Shown in pieces: positions 49,561 through 62,045 of a DNA stretch of 64,000 nucleotides; the stretch's first letter is position 1; each line of letters starts with the position of its first letter. The notes below the pieces were generated by a model. The model was not told the origin of the DNA. It saw only the letters and a program-made list of their open reading frames with translations, and made no database searches. A program made the position numbers and the translations under genes. The DNA is taken from contig VFFE01009182.1 of NCBI GenBank assembly GCA_008921705.1, positions 3,050,757-3,114,756 of the forward strand. Reading direction: 5' to 3'. The DNA comes from Burhinus oedicnemus. Lineage: Eukaryota > Chordata > Aves > Charadriiformes > Burhinidae.

Positions 49561-52500
49561 TGTTGAAGAAGTTCTCATTACTAAATGAAACAGTATGTTT
49601 TGGTTAATCCAATGGAGAAGGGGTACTTAATTAATCTCTACTGAGGTCTGCTGGGAAATTCTTCTAAGGTCTGTTAATTCTTACTGAGATCTGATCAGCA
49701 GGAAGCAATGTACTGGTTTCGTTCTGCCTTCACGACTCACAGCCGCTTTCTGAGAGAGCAGGGTAATGGTAAGAAATACCGGATTGCCTGCAGGTAAGGT
49801 GAGGTCTGGGTAAAATGTGCTCATGAGGTAGATGAGAGACTGCTATTCGAGTAGCAGCACAGAACTATATCTTTGGAGATGTAAATTAAAGTTACAGGTG
49901 AGAGCCCAAGTAAAAATGGTTTGTTCCACGTTATAATTTTTCCAGCAGAAAAGTCAGCTTAACAGGTTCCTGATCTCCCCCTTGTCCCACACCCACTATG
50001 TTGACGACCAGCAGAATTTACCAGCCCCTCAGTCGAGTTGCTGCAGCTCTTTGTGGAGACATTCTCTGAACCCAGTCAGTGCAATCATCCTTTTTTTAAA
50101 ATAGATCGGGAAAAAAAGGAATGATTTCAAGTGTAGCCCCATACGGAGCACAACTGAGCACTTAAAAATCTGTGGCTCAGGGGAAGCAGAAGAGAGCAAA
50201 CAGCTGGAAAACCCTTCCAAGAGCCTCACACCTGGAGCAATCTAGCACAGAAACACCCAAATGACCACAGCTCCTGACAGAAATTCCTCCAGATAATTGT
50301 GTCACCATGGACGCCACACGCTTTCCATTATAGATCCCAATGTTGTTTTGTTTTTCAATATCGCCGAGCTTCCACAAAGCAGGACCAGAACTGTAGATGC
50401 TGGAAGTATACCTCTTCTGCAATGATTAATCTAAAATAAGGCAGGTGTCTCCAAACACAAGGGCATGGGGGGCATGGCAATGCATTGCTTTAATCCTGTA
50501 AAACTGTCCTAGCAACCCTGTATTTGAGGGTTTTAAAATCAAAATTCCCATGTCTCACATAACTCTGTACCCGCTCAGGTACCAGGGGACAAGGAATTTA
50601 GGCATATATGTATAGACAGCTATGTAAAGGTTATATGGACAACATTAATTCTGGTATTTCCTAGCAATTGGTATTTGCCTGAGCAAACATGATCTACTTT
50701 CATGTGGGCTGCTGGAGGGGTTTTTGTAACTGTATATAATCACCTAGTCTTTTTTGCCTTTGCATAACTTTACTAGCTATGCCTGCCTGTTATAGAAATG
50801 TCTCAAACAAAGTTGTTCATGTGAAGAGAAAGCAACTGTTTTAACTGAAATTAAACTTTCTCTGATCGCACAGAAGGTTATCTACATGTAAGTTATCCAC
50901 AAGAATGGCAGTTATCAATGCAGCTGCTGATAACAGATTACACTGCCAGTTTGGTTTGGTTACTTTGTTACAGGAGTCAGCCAGGAACTAAACTAATCCA
51001 GCCAACACTGCTTGTACTTTTAATCTAATGCAAAAGCTGAATTTCAGACTTTTAAAAGTGAAAGGCTAGCATATATCTATCAATGATACTACCTAACTGC
51101 TCATACTTGGTAACTGTGGAAATAATAGCAGACAATACATTTAATTTCTAAGGCTGAACAATCAAGAACCATTACAGGAATATGCAAGACACGAGGAAAG
51201 CAATTAAGGTAAGTGGAATGTCTTTCATTGCTTGTATCAAACAAGTGGACTATTCAGGAAGATGGGCCAAGTTGGCAAACTTGCTCAAAATAAATGACCG
51301 ATGCAACTTTTCATGTGTGCTTACTGTAACTCATACACTATGTTAGCTGCATTGGCTAATTGTCAACGTACTGATGGAGCACACTCTCAGTTCCTGTTTA
51401 AATAAGAACATTACTTGTTTTGAGTGAAATTAAAGATAAACTGACTGTTACAAATGAAAAGTAAATGAGTAAATTTTGTTTGTAGAGAAAGCTGAGTACT
51501 TATATGCCCTTGAGTTGGCAAACATATAAGGAAGAAGTGACTTCTGGTCAGTGGGATTGCTCGAACGTGGGAAGTTACTCATTTGCTGAAGTGTTCACAA
51601 GACCAGATCACAACATCCAGAAACTCAGCTGCTACACCCAAACATTTTTCCCATAGCACCCAGTTCTTAGTCATCGCTCTCCAGGGAGTGCAGACAGCAT
51701 AGAGCAGAAGTCTTTGTGGTCAGCGTATGGCCTGTTGAGTAAAAGACTTTATCTTACTCACTTTCCATGATTCATATTTCAAGACTTCATTATTAATTTC
51801 TGTCAGTCACAGGCACTAGATTTATACTCAATGAAAAGCTGAAGAAAGGCTTGTCACTTGCTCTTAGGTCTAGCGCGAGAACCTCATGGATACACAGGGT
51901 AACACTTAATTTGGGATCGATAGTATTAAGTTTATTAATGATCAGTATTTTCAAACATTACGAATGCTGTGGGATAGCTCCATTATAAAGATTCCTTTCC
52001 GGCAGTCTGATATTCAAAAAGCAGGTCCTCTGCCCTTCTGAAAAACCAGTGCCTCCCTGAGACCTCTCAGGAGAGTCTCCTGAGACCCCTCACCACTTCG
52101 GAACATCTTTGCCAATCATTGTAATTATCCTGCAAAGAAAAGGACCTGCTTAGGCTGCTGCTCTTTGCTACCGCCCCTGTGCAGCCTGCAGTGCTGTAGT
52201 CCTTTCAGAAGTGTGTAAATAACTATATTGTTAGTTGTCATAACGTTTATTTAACTGGTAGTTAACCTACTGGTTGTGGACATTCTTAAGACCAATATTC
52301 ACTCAATTCATGGGCCTGAAAGAGAAGTAAAAGGTAGCTCTGAAAAACCTGCATATCCATTCCCAGCAGATGACCTCAGAGAGAGCGGTCTTTCTGCCCG
52401 CTCATCTTCACCCAGAGGACCTTCCCGAACCCTCAGGCTCCTGGTAAGAACTGAGGGGAGAAGCAGTTCCTGCAGCTTACAGGAGCCACTGGCTTTGCAG

Positions 52501-52914
52501 AAAAGTGATGAGATAACTTAATTAAATAACGCAAATTTTACACTAAAAAACACACCAGGAGAGCTGTGAAAATAATGCAGTAACATTTTTTTAAATACCC
52601 TAGTCAATTCATTCAAAAAATACACATTGGCAGGAGGAGGGAAAGTAGTTTAATAATTTTAATGGCTAACACTTAAGAAAAGATTAAAGGTCTAATACAT
52701 TAAAAAGGAAACTCTGCTGATGGTAATCAGTTTTGCTCCTTTTATGCATCATTTTGTTCCGTGTTTGTGTATGAAATGGGGTGTGTGGGGGTGGGGGAAT
52801 TTGAAGATTTAGGGAGATTACTGCTTTCATGAGAGTGTTTTATTGCACTTCGGCAGTTCTGGATTTAACCAGAAAATCCAATTGTGGAAAAAGGATGAAA
52901 CAATCTGTTTTTTC
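49561..52914. other. AT-rich stretch without a recognisable gene
   Basis: No gene or repeat family is supported. A compact direct and inverted motif (CCTGAGACC and CAGGAGAGTCTCCTGAGACC) occurs at about 52054-52088. Confidence 0.55.
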
Positions 52915-53040
52915 CTCTAATCAATCACAAGGTTGCAGGACACATTAAAATAAATTTGCGACCGCCATTTTTCTTCCTTCCCACTGCTGTCATAGCAAAT
53001 GATGATCCAAAAGCTGATTGACACTTCACATATCAGCTCT
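52915..53040. promoter_or_regulatory. Candidate conserved regulatory element
   Basis: Non-repetitive, information-rich sequence carries a homeodomain-like AATCAATCA (52919-52927) and a YY1-like GCCATTTT (52964-52971) inside TTGCGACCGCCATTTT. A MEIS/PBX-like TGATTGAC follows at 53015-53022. A cluster of distinct transcription-factor-like words over about 100 bases is typical of developmental enhancers. Single motifs of this length also occur by chance. Confidence 0.3.
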
Positions 53041-56000
53041 GATGCCTGCTGCCCTCCTCCTTTTACCAATTCTTACGATTACAAATAACTTCAGACCTCT
53101 TATAAAAACATGGAGAAAAGCCTTATGGTAGATGAAGCATTTTAATAGGTGCTAACCCTAAAATATTGGCAAAATTACAATAATTCACATGAAACATAAT
53201 GAAAAGAATAGAGTAACGAACACTTTACTCTAAAGTATTTATCCTAGCTTTTGCCTGCAGTTGCCTGTTAGTCCTAAGCTAGTTGTTGTCTCAGATAGAG
53301 CAACTAGCAACCAAAATCAAAGGCAATGTTTTCAAATCAATACAGATTGCAGAATCATTCCCTGCCATTGCAACAAATAATAGTGGCTTAAGCCACAATA
53401 CTCCTGTGCAAAGCCTCACATTCAAGGTAAGCAGAATTTTACCCCTCTATGTGTTCAAATTCAAAATATTGGAAATGCGCATCACATGTAGACTACTGGC
53501 AGACTGCTGGGGTTACCCAAGCAAGCTTATTTCTGTGACTGCCATGTAAATATACACCAACGCTGGGATACAACTCACCTTATTTTCTTAAAGGTCAGCA
53601 TCTAGTCTTAGCTAGTATATTAGGATATAAGGCAGTGTTACAGGCACTATGTCCAGTGAGATGTGTCATTGCTGAGGGAACATTCCTCTCTGTTGAATCC
53701 AGGTATAGAACAGATGGTTAATTTTTAGACAGTTAAATCTAGGTTAATTCCATCCCACATTGACTTTTAGGAGAAACAGTTATTTAGCTACTACTGCGCC
53801 ACTGATCCAAGATGAGACCTTGGTAAGCACTGAAGATTACAGACTCTCAGTTTTATTCTATTGAGGCAGTTAACACCATCTTCGGGCTGTAATTTACCTT
53901 ATTTTCCTAATTCCTACAAATGGATCACCCCTGCCCCACAATAGGCAGATCCCAGAACCCATTCACAGGAGCCTCCCACACATATTTTTTGCTGGGAATT
54001 GTTCCCTGATTCTGCCAAAACTTGTGGACTTGAACTCACTGCAGCATCAGAGGCCAAATACAACATCTGCACCTAGGCTGGACAGCTGTGACATGAATGA
54101 AACAAAATCCCTTGGAGGACCCTAGCAATAAAGAAACCCAGCTAAGCACATAAACAGCACCCACAGTGCAGGGCTCCAAGGCCTTTAAGTCATTAGGATT
54201 TGAGAAGGCTACTATCTATGCTTGTGAGCATTGATACTAGACGATACTGAGTAATTTTTTTTTGCTAAAGTTGTCTGGCTAACAATTAATTGGGAAAAGT
54301 GGTGAATAAAGTGAAACCATTAATAGGTACAGAAAGAAATTGCTGTGGTAGGTTCTTTGCGGTATTTGTTTTGTGCCATATTTTCTAGAGCTGTTTCTCA
54401 TTTCTCTTTTCTCCAGTGTCTTTCACGAACATAATGTTAAAAGTGATGAACACAGGTTAAATATTAATATGGAGCCTCTCCTGTTTCATCGAAAATACTA
54501 GGATGTAACACTGCTGTTGCTTACAGCAGTCAAAAAAAAAATCAACATGGAAATCAAGTGCTGAAGTATAAGAAGACAGTTAAGCAAAATAGTACAGCTA
54601 CCCCTTAAAACAAAAGCAGCGATGGTCAGGAAGATTTTGCTGAGTAACGTTCTAGCAAAAGAGAGGAAGAGAAACTGAAACAGAAGCAGCAGACGATACA
54701 GAGACAGCTTAAAGAAGCACTGGGAACATGCTCTGTGGCCTTCAGAAAAGTCTTCAGAGAGATTTGTGGGCTGAGAGCTAAGTAGCAGAGGGCTGAGAAC
54801 ATAAAGAAATATCACCCGTTCAAATCCTCCTGCAAATGTATGGATATGGTGCACTCTTTGCGTAAAATGCACAAAAAATAAATTATCAGTGAAGATAACG
54901 ACTCCACTGACCATCTGTAATTCTAATTAAATAAAGTCACAGCCTTTAAAATTAACTAAACTTTCAGACAAAAGAGGTGACAGCATACTGTTACCTTCTA
55001 ATAAATATGGCTTTATATGGGACAAAATTCTTCTATTTTTCATTCACTACAACCTTATGCTTGTCTGCATCCTGCATAAAAATAATAAAGATATCCCCGA
55101 GTTTTGATCATATGGAGGTATATGGTGAATATATGTTACTTCTAAAGTGCTGACCACATAAATATTTATCATACATATTTTTCCGTGCAAGAACTGCATT
55201 TAACTTCATCAATTCAATTTCATTTAAAAAAGACTAAGCCAGCATATTGAACTGATTTCTGGCACAACGGTAAGATTTTTTTTTCTTTACTGTCATTTTA
55301 ATTCATTATATTACTGTGCTATTTTTAAAGGTCCCATTTATATTCTACATTGCAGTTTCATAGATTAACAGTTGGAAACTAAAGATTAATTTACAGGAAA
55401 TGCAAGGCAAGTATCAAAGTGTAGTGACAGAAGTTATCTTAAGAGTTATATCATATCATATACCACACGGTCTTTACCATGGCATATTCTATGCAGTTTA
55501 GATTTTTAACTTTTTAATTGAAGACTGGGAGGCTAACTATTCTCAATGTTTCTGTGAAATAACATAAGTATACCATGTCACACGCTAAATTACGTCTTCA
55601 TTCTATTTTAACAAATATCTAGAACCGTAAATTATGCTTACAATTTAAAAGGGGGAAATGAATTGTTATAACATACCAATAATAAAGCTCAGAGTAGAAC
55701 ATTACAAGAATTCAGTTACTTACAATTACAAAAGTGAACCCAGTGCAGGTGAAGAGCGGCTGAAATTTATCACCACCTGATGGCTGTTCAGTGGACCATG
55801 TGAAGGGAATTAACTTGTCTGTCCAGTTTGGAGCTGAAAACTCTCCATATTACAGAAACTGCCACCAAAGCTGGCACCTTCATTGGCAGAGGCCAAGGGC
55901 TAGGTGGGTGTTGGAGAAACAAGTATCGCTGTGTTTTTAACTGCTGACAGACTAAGTGAAGGACTTCATTTGTCAGAGATGATGGCAAAACCATTCAGAA

Positions 56001-56144
56001 GGTTCAAACAAAGCCCAGAAAAAAATATATCCCCACTAGGCAGTTACAGCATTTGCACAAAATTACCCAGTTCTTGTTTGCTTGTAGTCATGGGACTGAG
56101 CACTGAATCAGTCTGTCTCTAAAAGAATTGTATGCACACAAGCA
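53041..56144. other. AT-rich stretch without a recognisable gene
   Basis: The longest open frame is 138 codons on the minus strand (54498-54914), leucine- and phenylalanine-rich. It is opposite an A/G-rich plus strand, so its hydrophobic look follows from base composition. I do not accept it as a gene. 55000-55700 is very AT-rich. Confidence 0.5.
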
Positions 56145-56260
56145 GGAGTTATGGTCTTGGGGCAGAAATTAATGGGTGAGGTTCTCTGGCCTGTGTGATA
56201 CAAAAGGTCAGACAAAACGATCATGATGGTCCCTCTGGCCTTTTAAATCCATGAAGCTGT
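56145..56260 (+). repeat. CR1 LINE 3' end
   Basis: The order GGTGAGGTTCTCTGGCCTGT, GTGATACAAAAGGTCAGACA, AAACGATCATGATGGTCCCT and CTGGCCTTTTAAATCCATGA follows the 3' untranslated end of older amniote CR1 elements. Those read TCTGGCCTGTGTTATACAGG, AGGTCAGACTAGATGATCAT, AATGGTCCCTTCTGGCC, then AATCTATGA. It is strongly 5' truncated, as most CR1 copies are, and the terminal ATCTATGA-type repeat is reduced to ATCCATGAAGCTGTGA. No coding sequence is left. Confidence 0.8.
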
Positions 56261-58289
56261 GATCAGTAAATGGAAATCAAATTGCTTCCAAAATCAGGCA
56301 ATGTCTCTTTTCATTTGGTCTACGTAGTGGCATGTGCATTTGACATTTTATGCTGTAAAATATACAGAGGTAAATATGATATTCTGCACATGTGTGGACA
56401 TTATCCATTCCCACAAAGTTTTTTGCCTCATGGGCTGGATCACATAAGCCATTTTAGATACCCTTCCACTGTCAGTATGGCATGCGGTGCTTTATCACCT
56501 GAGTAATGCAGGTGCTACAGAAAGCGAAACAGCTCTGACAGTGCTGTGTGGATTCTAGGCTTGCACTTGAGGAGTACCTGAGTAAAGGCAAGGTTACTCA
56601 GCTCTCACATAGCACTCACTCTGATGTAAGCACGATCAGGCTCTTTGAATCACCAAAATAAGTAATAAGCAGTTTCCTCACCAGGACTATACGTGTGTAC
56701 AGAGCTAGCCATTTTCCAACCATCTTCAACAAGGTTCTGTTAAGTTTTCCAGTCCTCCTGACTGTTCTGCTGCTCACGATGGAGTGGCATCAGAAATAGC
56801 TGACAGGTTTAACTTGGGAAGGCTAGATTTTCTTTTATTTTTTCAAATGAGAAAAATCCATAAAAAAGAAAAAAAAAGCCATAATACTGTCAGTTGGATA
56901 GAAGATGGCACCACAAACACAAAGTGATAGAGACTGGCTATCCAAATGAAGCATACAATTAGTTCTGAATACCTTTCTTTCAAAATTATACTGATAATTG
57001 GCAATCTTATTCACTTGAGTTTGCATTTGGCTAAATGACAGAGACTTCTATTAACTGATGCAGGGGTTTTTTTAAAAGTTCATTTGCAAATAGCAGGATT
57101 TACTATTTGTGATATGCCAGTTTTCTTTCTATTAAAAAATGAAAGTTATTAAAGCAGATCTAAAGGCACGATTCCCAGCGCATGGCATTTATCACCACAT
57201 TTGGGATTGTGGAATAGGTTTAGGAGTCACTACACAAGCTATATGACAGCAATACTTCCCTGTACTTTCTTAACCACCTTCTTTTCTCATAGTTCCCACT
57301 CATTTCTGCCTTGTGCCATGGTGTTCTGCCTCCTCCCTGTGAGCTGGCACCGCTCTGTGTGTGGCCATGTTGTGAAGCAGCCCAGAGAACTGATAGGCCT
57401 TAAAATCCACCCCCCACCCCAAAACCCAAAAAACCCCGAAACCCTACTGGAAAAAAGGAGAGTTCTTTTCAAAATTCATTTGCCAGGATCTGGTTGCTGG
57501 TGGGGCAATGGACGGAGCAATCTGGCACAGCAGAGCAAGGCACCGCATAGGGCAGGAATTCCATGACCTGCTCCGAGCATCACCTCCTCCTGGAAACAGG
57601 GTGGCTGGGCTCTCTTCAGGCTTAGTGAGCGACATCTGTAAGGAGATAATTTCAGCCTCTCTAGTTTTGCATGCCAGGTATTCACCCTTCTCCACACCTC
57701 AGTAACTGTGTCATTTTCCATTCACCCTAGCTATCCCATAACAGTTTGCCACAAATAGATTCCAAAATTGACTGTCAGGTTATTCTTTGTAACTTACTTC
57801 ATTGCCATACACGAAAACTGCATTGACGTTCCTCCAGAACAGGAGGAAAGATCTGCACGGTGCGCTTGATGCTACCTGCAGTGAAGTAGAGAATAAAACT
57901 CCCAGTACAGGGAAGAACTGGCTATTATCTCTCCAAGCTCAGCTCAATATCTTATGCTAGACTGGAAGGGAACAGGATGATGGAAAGTTTTGGTCTCAGT
58001 AGGATAGCATCTCTGAGGAACACTTCTTGGTATCAGAAGCCTGGCTTCTTTTTCCCCTCTTAGAACGCATTGCGACATAATAACCTATGCCAGGTACTTT
58101 CTGGGGGGGAAGTTTTAAAGCCTATTTTAATCCTTCCCCTCGTTGACACCTCATTGTTTTAGACTTGTAATGATAAATGTGATAATGAGTAATGACATCT
58201 ATTCATGGAACGTGTGAAAGCAGGTCTGAAATGTCAGGATTTGGCGTGAGGAAAATGTGTCTCCAGCAAGGTCAGCTGCATTGACTTAC
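56261..58289. other. Unique sequence without a recognisable gene
   Basis: A C/A-rich low-complexity tract lies at 57403-57446. 57470-57620 is GC-richer with short open frames on both strands, but no domain is recognised. Confidence 0.55.
57403..57446. repeat. C/A-rich low-complexity tract
   Basis: Alternating C and A runs (CCCCCCACCCC, AAAACCCAAAAAACCCC) are directly visible. Confidence 0.85.
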
Positions 58290-58720
58290 TTTAACCCATC
58301 CCTCATTAACACAGGGTGAATTTCTCATAAGTCTGGTCAGAATGCATTCTCCGTCTCTCTGTCTCCGTCCCCCTGCGCCTGCAGTTTTTTTAGATGGTGC
58401 TCAAAGGCCAAATTATGGGAATTTTCAAACTCATTGTTCCCCATTAAAATGCTAATTCTGCCTGTGCTTCCTATTGTTTAATCCCTGGAGTGCTTTAGGA
58501 CATGCAAGACAGAGTGTACATTCTCTGAAAGAGTGCTCACCCTGTATGTTTCTCCGTCCTGTTGTCAACAGCGGGCCAGGACAAACAGTGCAGCTTGGCA
58601 AGCGGACAAGATGCTTTAGCAAGGTGCAGCAAACAAGCTGTATGCGGTTGTTACACCGGTGGTGCTTCTGATGTCACATGCGATGCGCTTTTTCGATTCT
58701 CTTCCACATAGCCTTTTATA
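58290..58720. promoter_or_regulatory. Candidate conserved regulatory element
   Basis: This is a non-repetitive stretch with several factor-like words close together: GGGAATTTTC near 58418-58427, a SOX-like CATTGTT at 58432-58438 and a POU octamer-like ATGCTAAT at 58449-58456. The following 200 bases retain many CpG steps (CTCCGTCC, AGCGGGCC, AAGCGGAC, TGCGGTTG, ACCGGTGG, TGCGATGCGC, TTCGATTC) in a CpG-poor neighbourhood. This fits an enhancer or an unmethylated element. It is inference only. Confidence 0.33.
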
Positions 58721-61700
58721 ATGCCCTCATCAGCATAGTGCCAGAGTGCTTTCTAATAGTGCGTTAACCAAAACAGCCAACATCTGTCGCTTCTTTCTCC
58801 CTTCATCCTGCCTCCAGGGAGAGGAGCCTGTGTAGAGAAAAACCTTTGGCTGAGGGATTTTTTAATGAGAGGAAGATTGGGAATGAGGATTGCTTTTAAA
58901 GTCTTTATTAGTGTACATGTGATAAATTTATGTGGGGCGGGGAGGGGGGAATGGTCAAAGAAATGCACTTGGAGCAGAAGGTGATGAAGGGGTATGATGG
59001 TTCACAGACTCTGGGGAAATTCACTCCACAGGGTCGGTGCGCTTTTCTGGCAAGCTTTGCTCTGGTGACCAGAGACTCGAAGCTGCCAACTGCAGTCCTG
59101 GTATACTGGATTATTGTTCACATATCATAAACCAAGGCCTGGGATGGCTATCAATGAGAAAGATGCAGATTTTGAAGCTGACACCCAAAATTCTACAAGA
59201 GGTCAGCACTGACAGCACCAAGTTGGCCCTGTGTGGGTAACTACTGTTAGAGGACATAATTGTGCTTTTCCATTGTTTTGGGTTTAACTTTTGTAGACCT
59301 TAAGACAGATAAGACTAGACGCTGACCTTTGCTTCCAAAGGAAAATGAAGATTTGAAACTTTCGCCTAGAAACAGGGACTTACCATAATCAGGAAAAAAC
59401 TTCTTTTGCCACCTATGCATGTGCCTGGCAGAAAGAAAGATGCCTTCATCGCAAGAAGAGGAAAGGAGACACAGGTGATGAATTAAAATCTTCATGACTG
59501 AACTGCTTTCTGCAGGAATGTGTATTCTCATTTTCATTCTGATACCTACCGCTGTAGAAGATATCTTTGTTCTACTTTGTAATATTTTGCCAAAATAAGA
59601 CTAGTGTTGTTTACAACCATAAGGATACAAGTGAGGAAAGGGAGCGGACATATCATTTATTAAGTCAGCTAATGTACTGGGAAAAACATTGTGCTTCTGG
59701 ATTTGGCATTAACAGATGCCAAGCCCAAAAGCATCTCCATTTTACCCAACTTTATCAGTTTGTCTAAGAAAATACATTCTTCCAAAATACTGCCATTAAG
59801 CTCTACTTAGGTTTCTTGTGACTATATCTAGGTTTTGAGGTTCCTATTAAACCACTGATGGTTATTCCTGCTTCTCTGTTTTCAGTCATTCCTTTATACT
59901 TGCTGAACCATTTGGTTTCTATTCCATAATCAAATTATCATCCACACTTGGCAGACATTGCCTGAGAAGACTCTGCAATGCTGAGTATATGCTATCTAGC
60001 TAGTTTTAAACTATATTTTGACAATACTGAATGGCTTATTATGTCTTGATAGTCTGCTTTATATTAATTCATTCTGATTATTGCTGCCTTAATTTAACAC
60101 TTGGGAACTTTGGCTATTGCCACCAGTAGTCCAGCTAAAATTACCACCAGAATTGTTTTGGTTGGGGTTTTTTTTCAGAACTTTTCATCACGGATTGAAT
60201 AGACATTACTTATGGTTACCATGGCAAGGTATGAAGCTTCAAAGCTAGATGAAGGGCATTAGGTAAAGAATTACTAATTAAACTTTGCCTTGAGTCACAT
60301 AGCAAGAATCGATTCAGACATACCCCTGTGGTGGGCCCATATTAGCATGATGCTTTCTCTCCTTGTATTAGCTGTGCCCGCCAGCAAATGGAAGTTTACA
60401 GCAGAAATTATCCCCTCTCCTTTTCTTTCTCATCCAGCACCATGCAGCAGATAAACAGGCAAACAGTCCAGATTAAAGTTTGTGAGAGCCATCTCAAGTA
60501 CAAATAAAAGGGTTTCTACTCCTTTGCATGGGAACGTGGCCCATCTAGGTCCTTGAGACATCTGTCTTGAAAAGAAATGGAGAACGTTAAATTTAGATAA
60601 CACAACTACCTGCCCATACAAAAGTAGGTAGATAACAGAATTGTGTTTTCTTACTTATAGTTCTTAGGCTTTAACCTCAAAGAATCTTGCAAGCGGATTG
60701 CATTGTTCTGTGGAAGTGTGCACTCTTTCATCCTGTGACTTCGTAGAATTTATCCAGACGAGCATCCCTTCCGAAGCTGCGCCTATTATATAAACCACAT
60801 GTGTCATCCAGTATCAAGTAACTCACACAACGGTAAACAGTCTACCTTTTCACAATGAAAGATATCCTCTTCTTAAGTCCATCAAGAACAAAGGCAAGAT
60901 GCTTAACTAGCATAGTAAGGTCTAGGTACTAGTGTGCTTTCTCTGGGTTTAGGTCTGCCTACTGAAAGTCTGTTTGCTTTTTATCAGTGTGTTTCAAAAG
61001 CAAGCACAAAAAAGCCAGAAAATCATGTTTAGTAGTAAATATTTTACATGTTTTATTATGCTACCGAAGGCATAAACATCTGTAAAGTTGTTTTATACTA
61101 ATATAAAATATCACCCTTGAAAGATAAAAAAATATACAGAATGTTAAACCATCAGAGGTTTTGTTGTTTCATATGTTTTATTTTAATAATTATCATTCCT
61201 CTTTTATCCATTCCAGTTAGGGCACGACAACAAATCTGTTAGACGCAGGAAAAAAATCAAATCATCACACCGTGTTTGTGTCTTCAACACATAATCTTAG
61301 TGAGAGAGGATCTGGCTTTTAACACAAATGTACCATATAAGTATGTAAGAATGTGTTATAACTTGAATACATATAGTAGACATTGTCCAAGTAAGTCTCT
61401 ATTCTATTCAATAAGCCCTATAGAGACTGTTCTCCCAAATCAAGGGATTCACAATATATTGTCTTCATAATTTTCAATGACTGCATCCCTTGAGTTCTCT
61501 AGTTTGTAGTGTCATAGAGAACAGCCGCGTGACTATAATGTTCATGAGAAGGAATAATAAAAAAAAAAGCACACCCAAGTTTACTTACGCATCTTTTATT
61601 GGTCTAATTCTCTCAGGCCACCTGTTCTGTAGCTGCATAAAACCAAGCAGCTGTGAACCCAGTGAACTCCAGGAACGTGCATGAATCTGACATTACAGAT

Positions 61701-61774
61701 CAGAAGCCTGGATGTGACCTAACTTCAGTTTCAGAAACAAAACAAATAAAAACCAAAGTGGTGCTTGCCTGACA
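58721..61774. other. AT-rich stretch without a recognisable gene
   Basis: No exon, RNA gene or named repeat is supported on either strand. Confidence 0.55.
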
Positions 61775-62045
61775 TTTTCGGCCGCCTGAAAACCTGCGGT
61801 ATCGCGTTGCACCTAATCTGGTGCAACTGCAAACTTGCTGCCGAAAGCGAGCCCCGCTCCCCGCCTGTGCCTCCCAGCCAGCCCTCTGCCACCCTGCCGG
61901 ACCTCCAGCTCCCTGGCAGAGGACCTAGGGCGCTGCCTCCCTTTGCCGATCTGCCGATTTCGGTGGGTTTGTTTTCTGTTGAGCCAGCTGGTTAACCCAG
62001 CTCACCTTGCCGCTGCACAACCATTAGGTCTGCTAGAGGAAAGGC
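61775..62045. promoter_or_regulatory. Small CpG-rich island
   Basis: Roughly 15 CpG steps fall in about 260 bases of GC-rich sequence. Examples are TTCGGCCGCC, GTATCGCG, GCCGAAAGCGAG, CCCCGCC, GCCGATCTGCCGATTTCGG. By eye the observed/expected CpG ratio is near 0.6-0.7, well above the surroundings. Overlapping frames stay open for 76-85 codons, as expected from the composition. No TATA box or start codon context is convincing. It may be the promoter of an unannotated transcript, an unmethylated enhancer, or a GC-rich repeat unrelated to the pair at 3211 and 49324. Confidence 0.45.

Noticed and set aside
54819..54832. GTTCAAATCC, like a tRNA T-loop (B box)
   Set aside because: No A box, acceptor stem or anticodon arm can be formed around it.
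54498..54914. 138-codon hydrophobic open frame on the minus strand, resembling a membrane protein
   Set aside because: The leucine and phenylalanine richness comes from the A/G-rich opposite strand. No start context, family or neighbour supports a gene.
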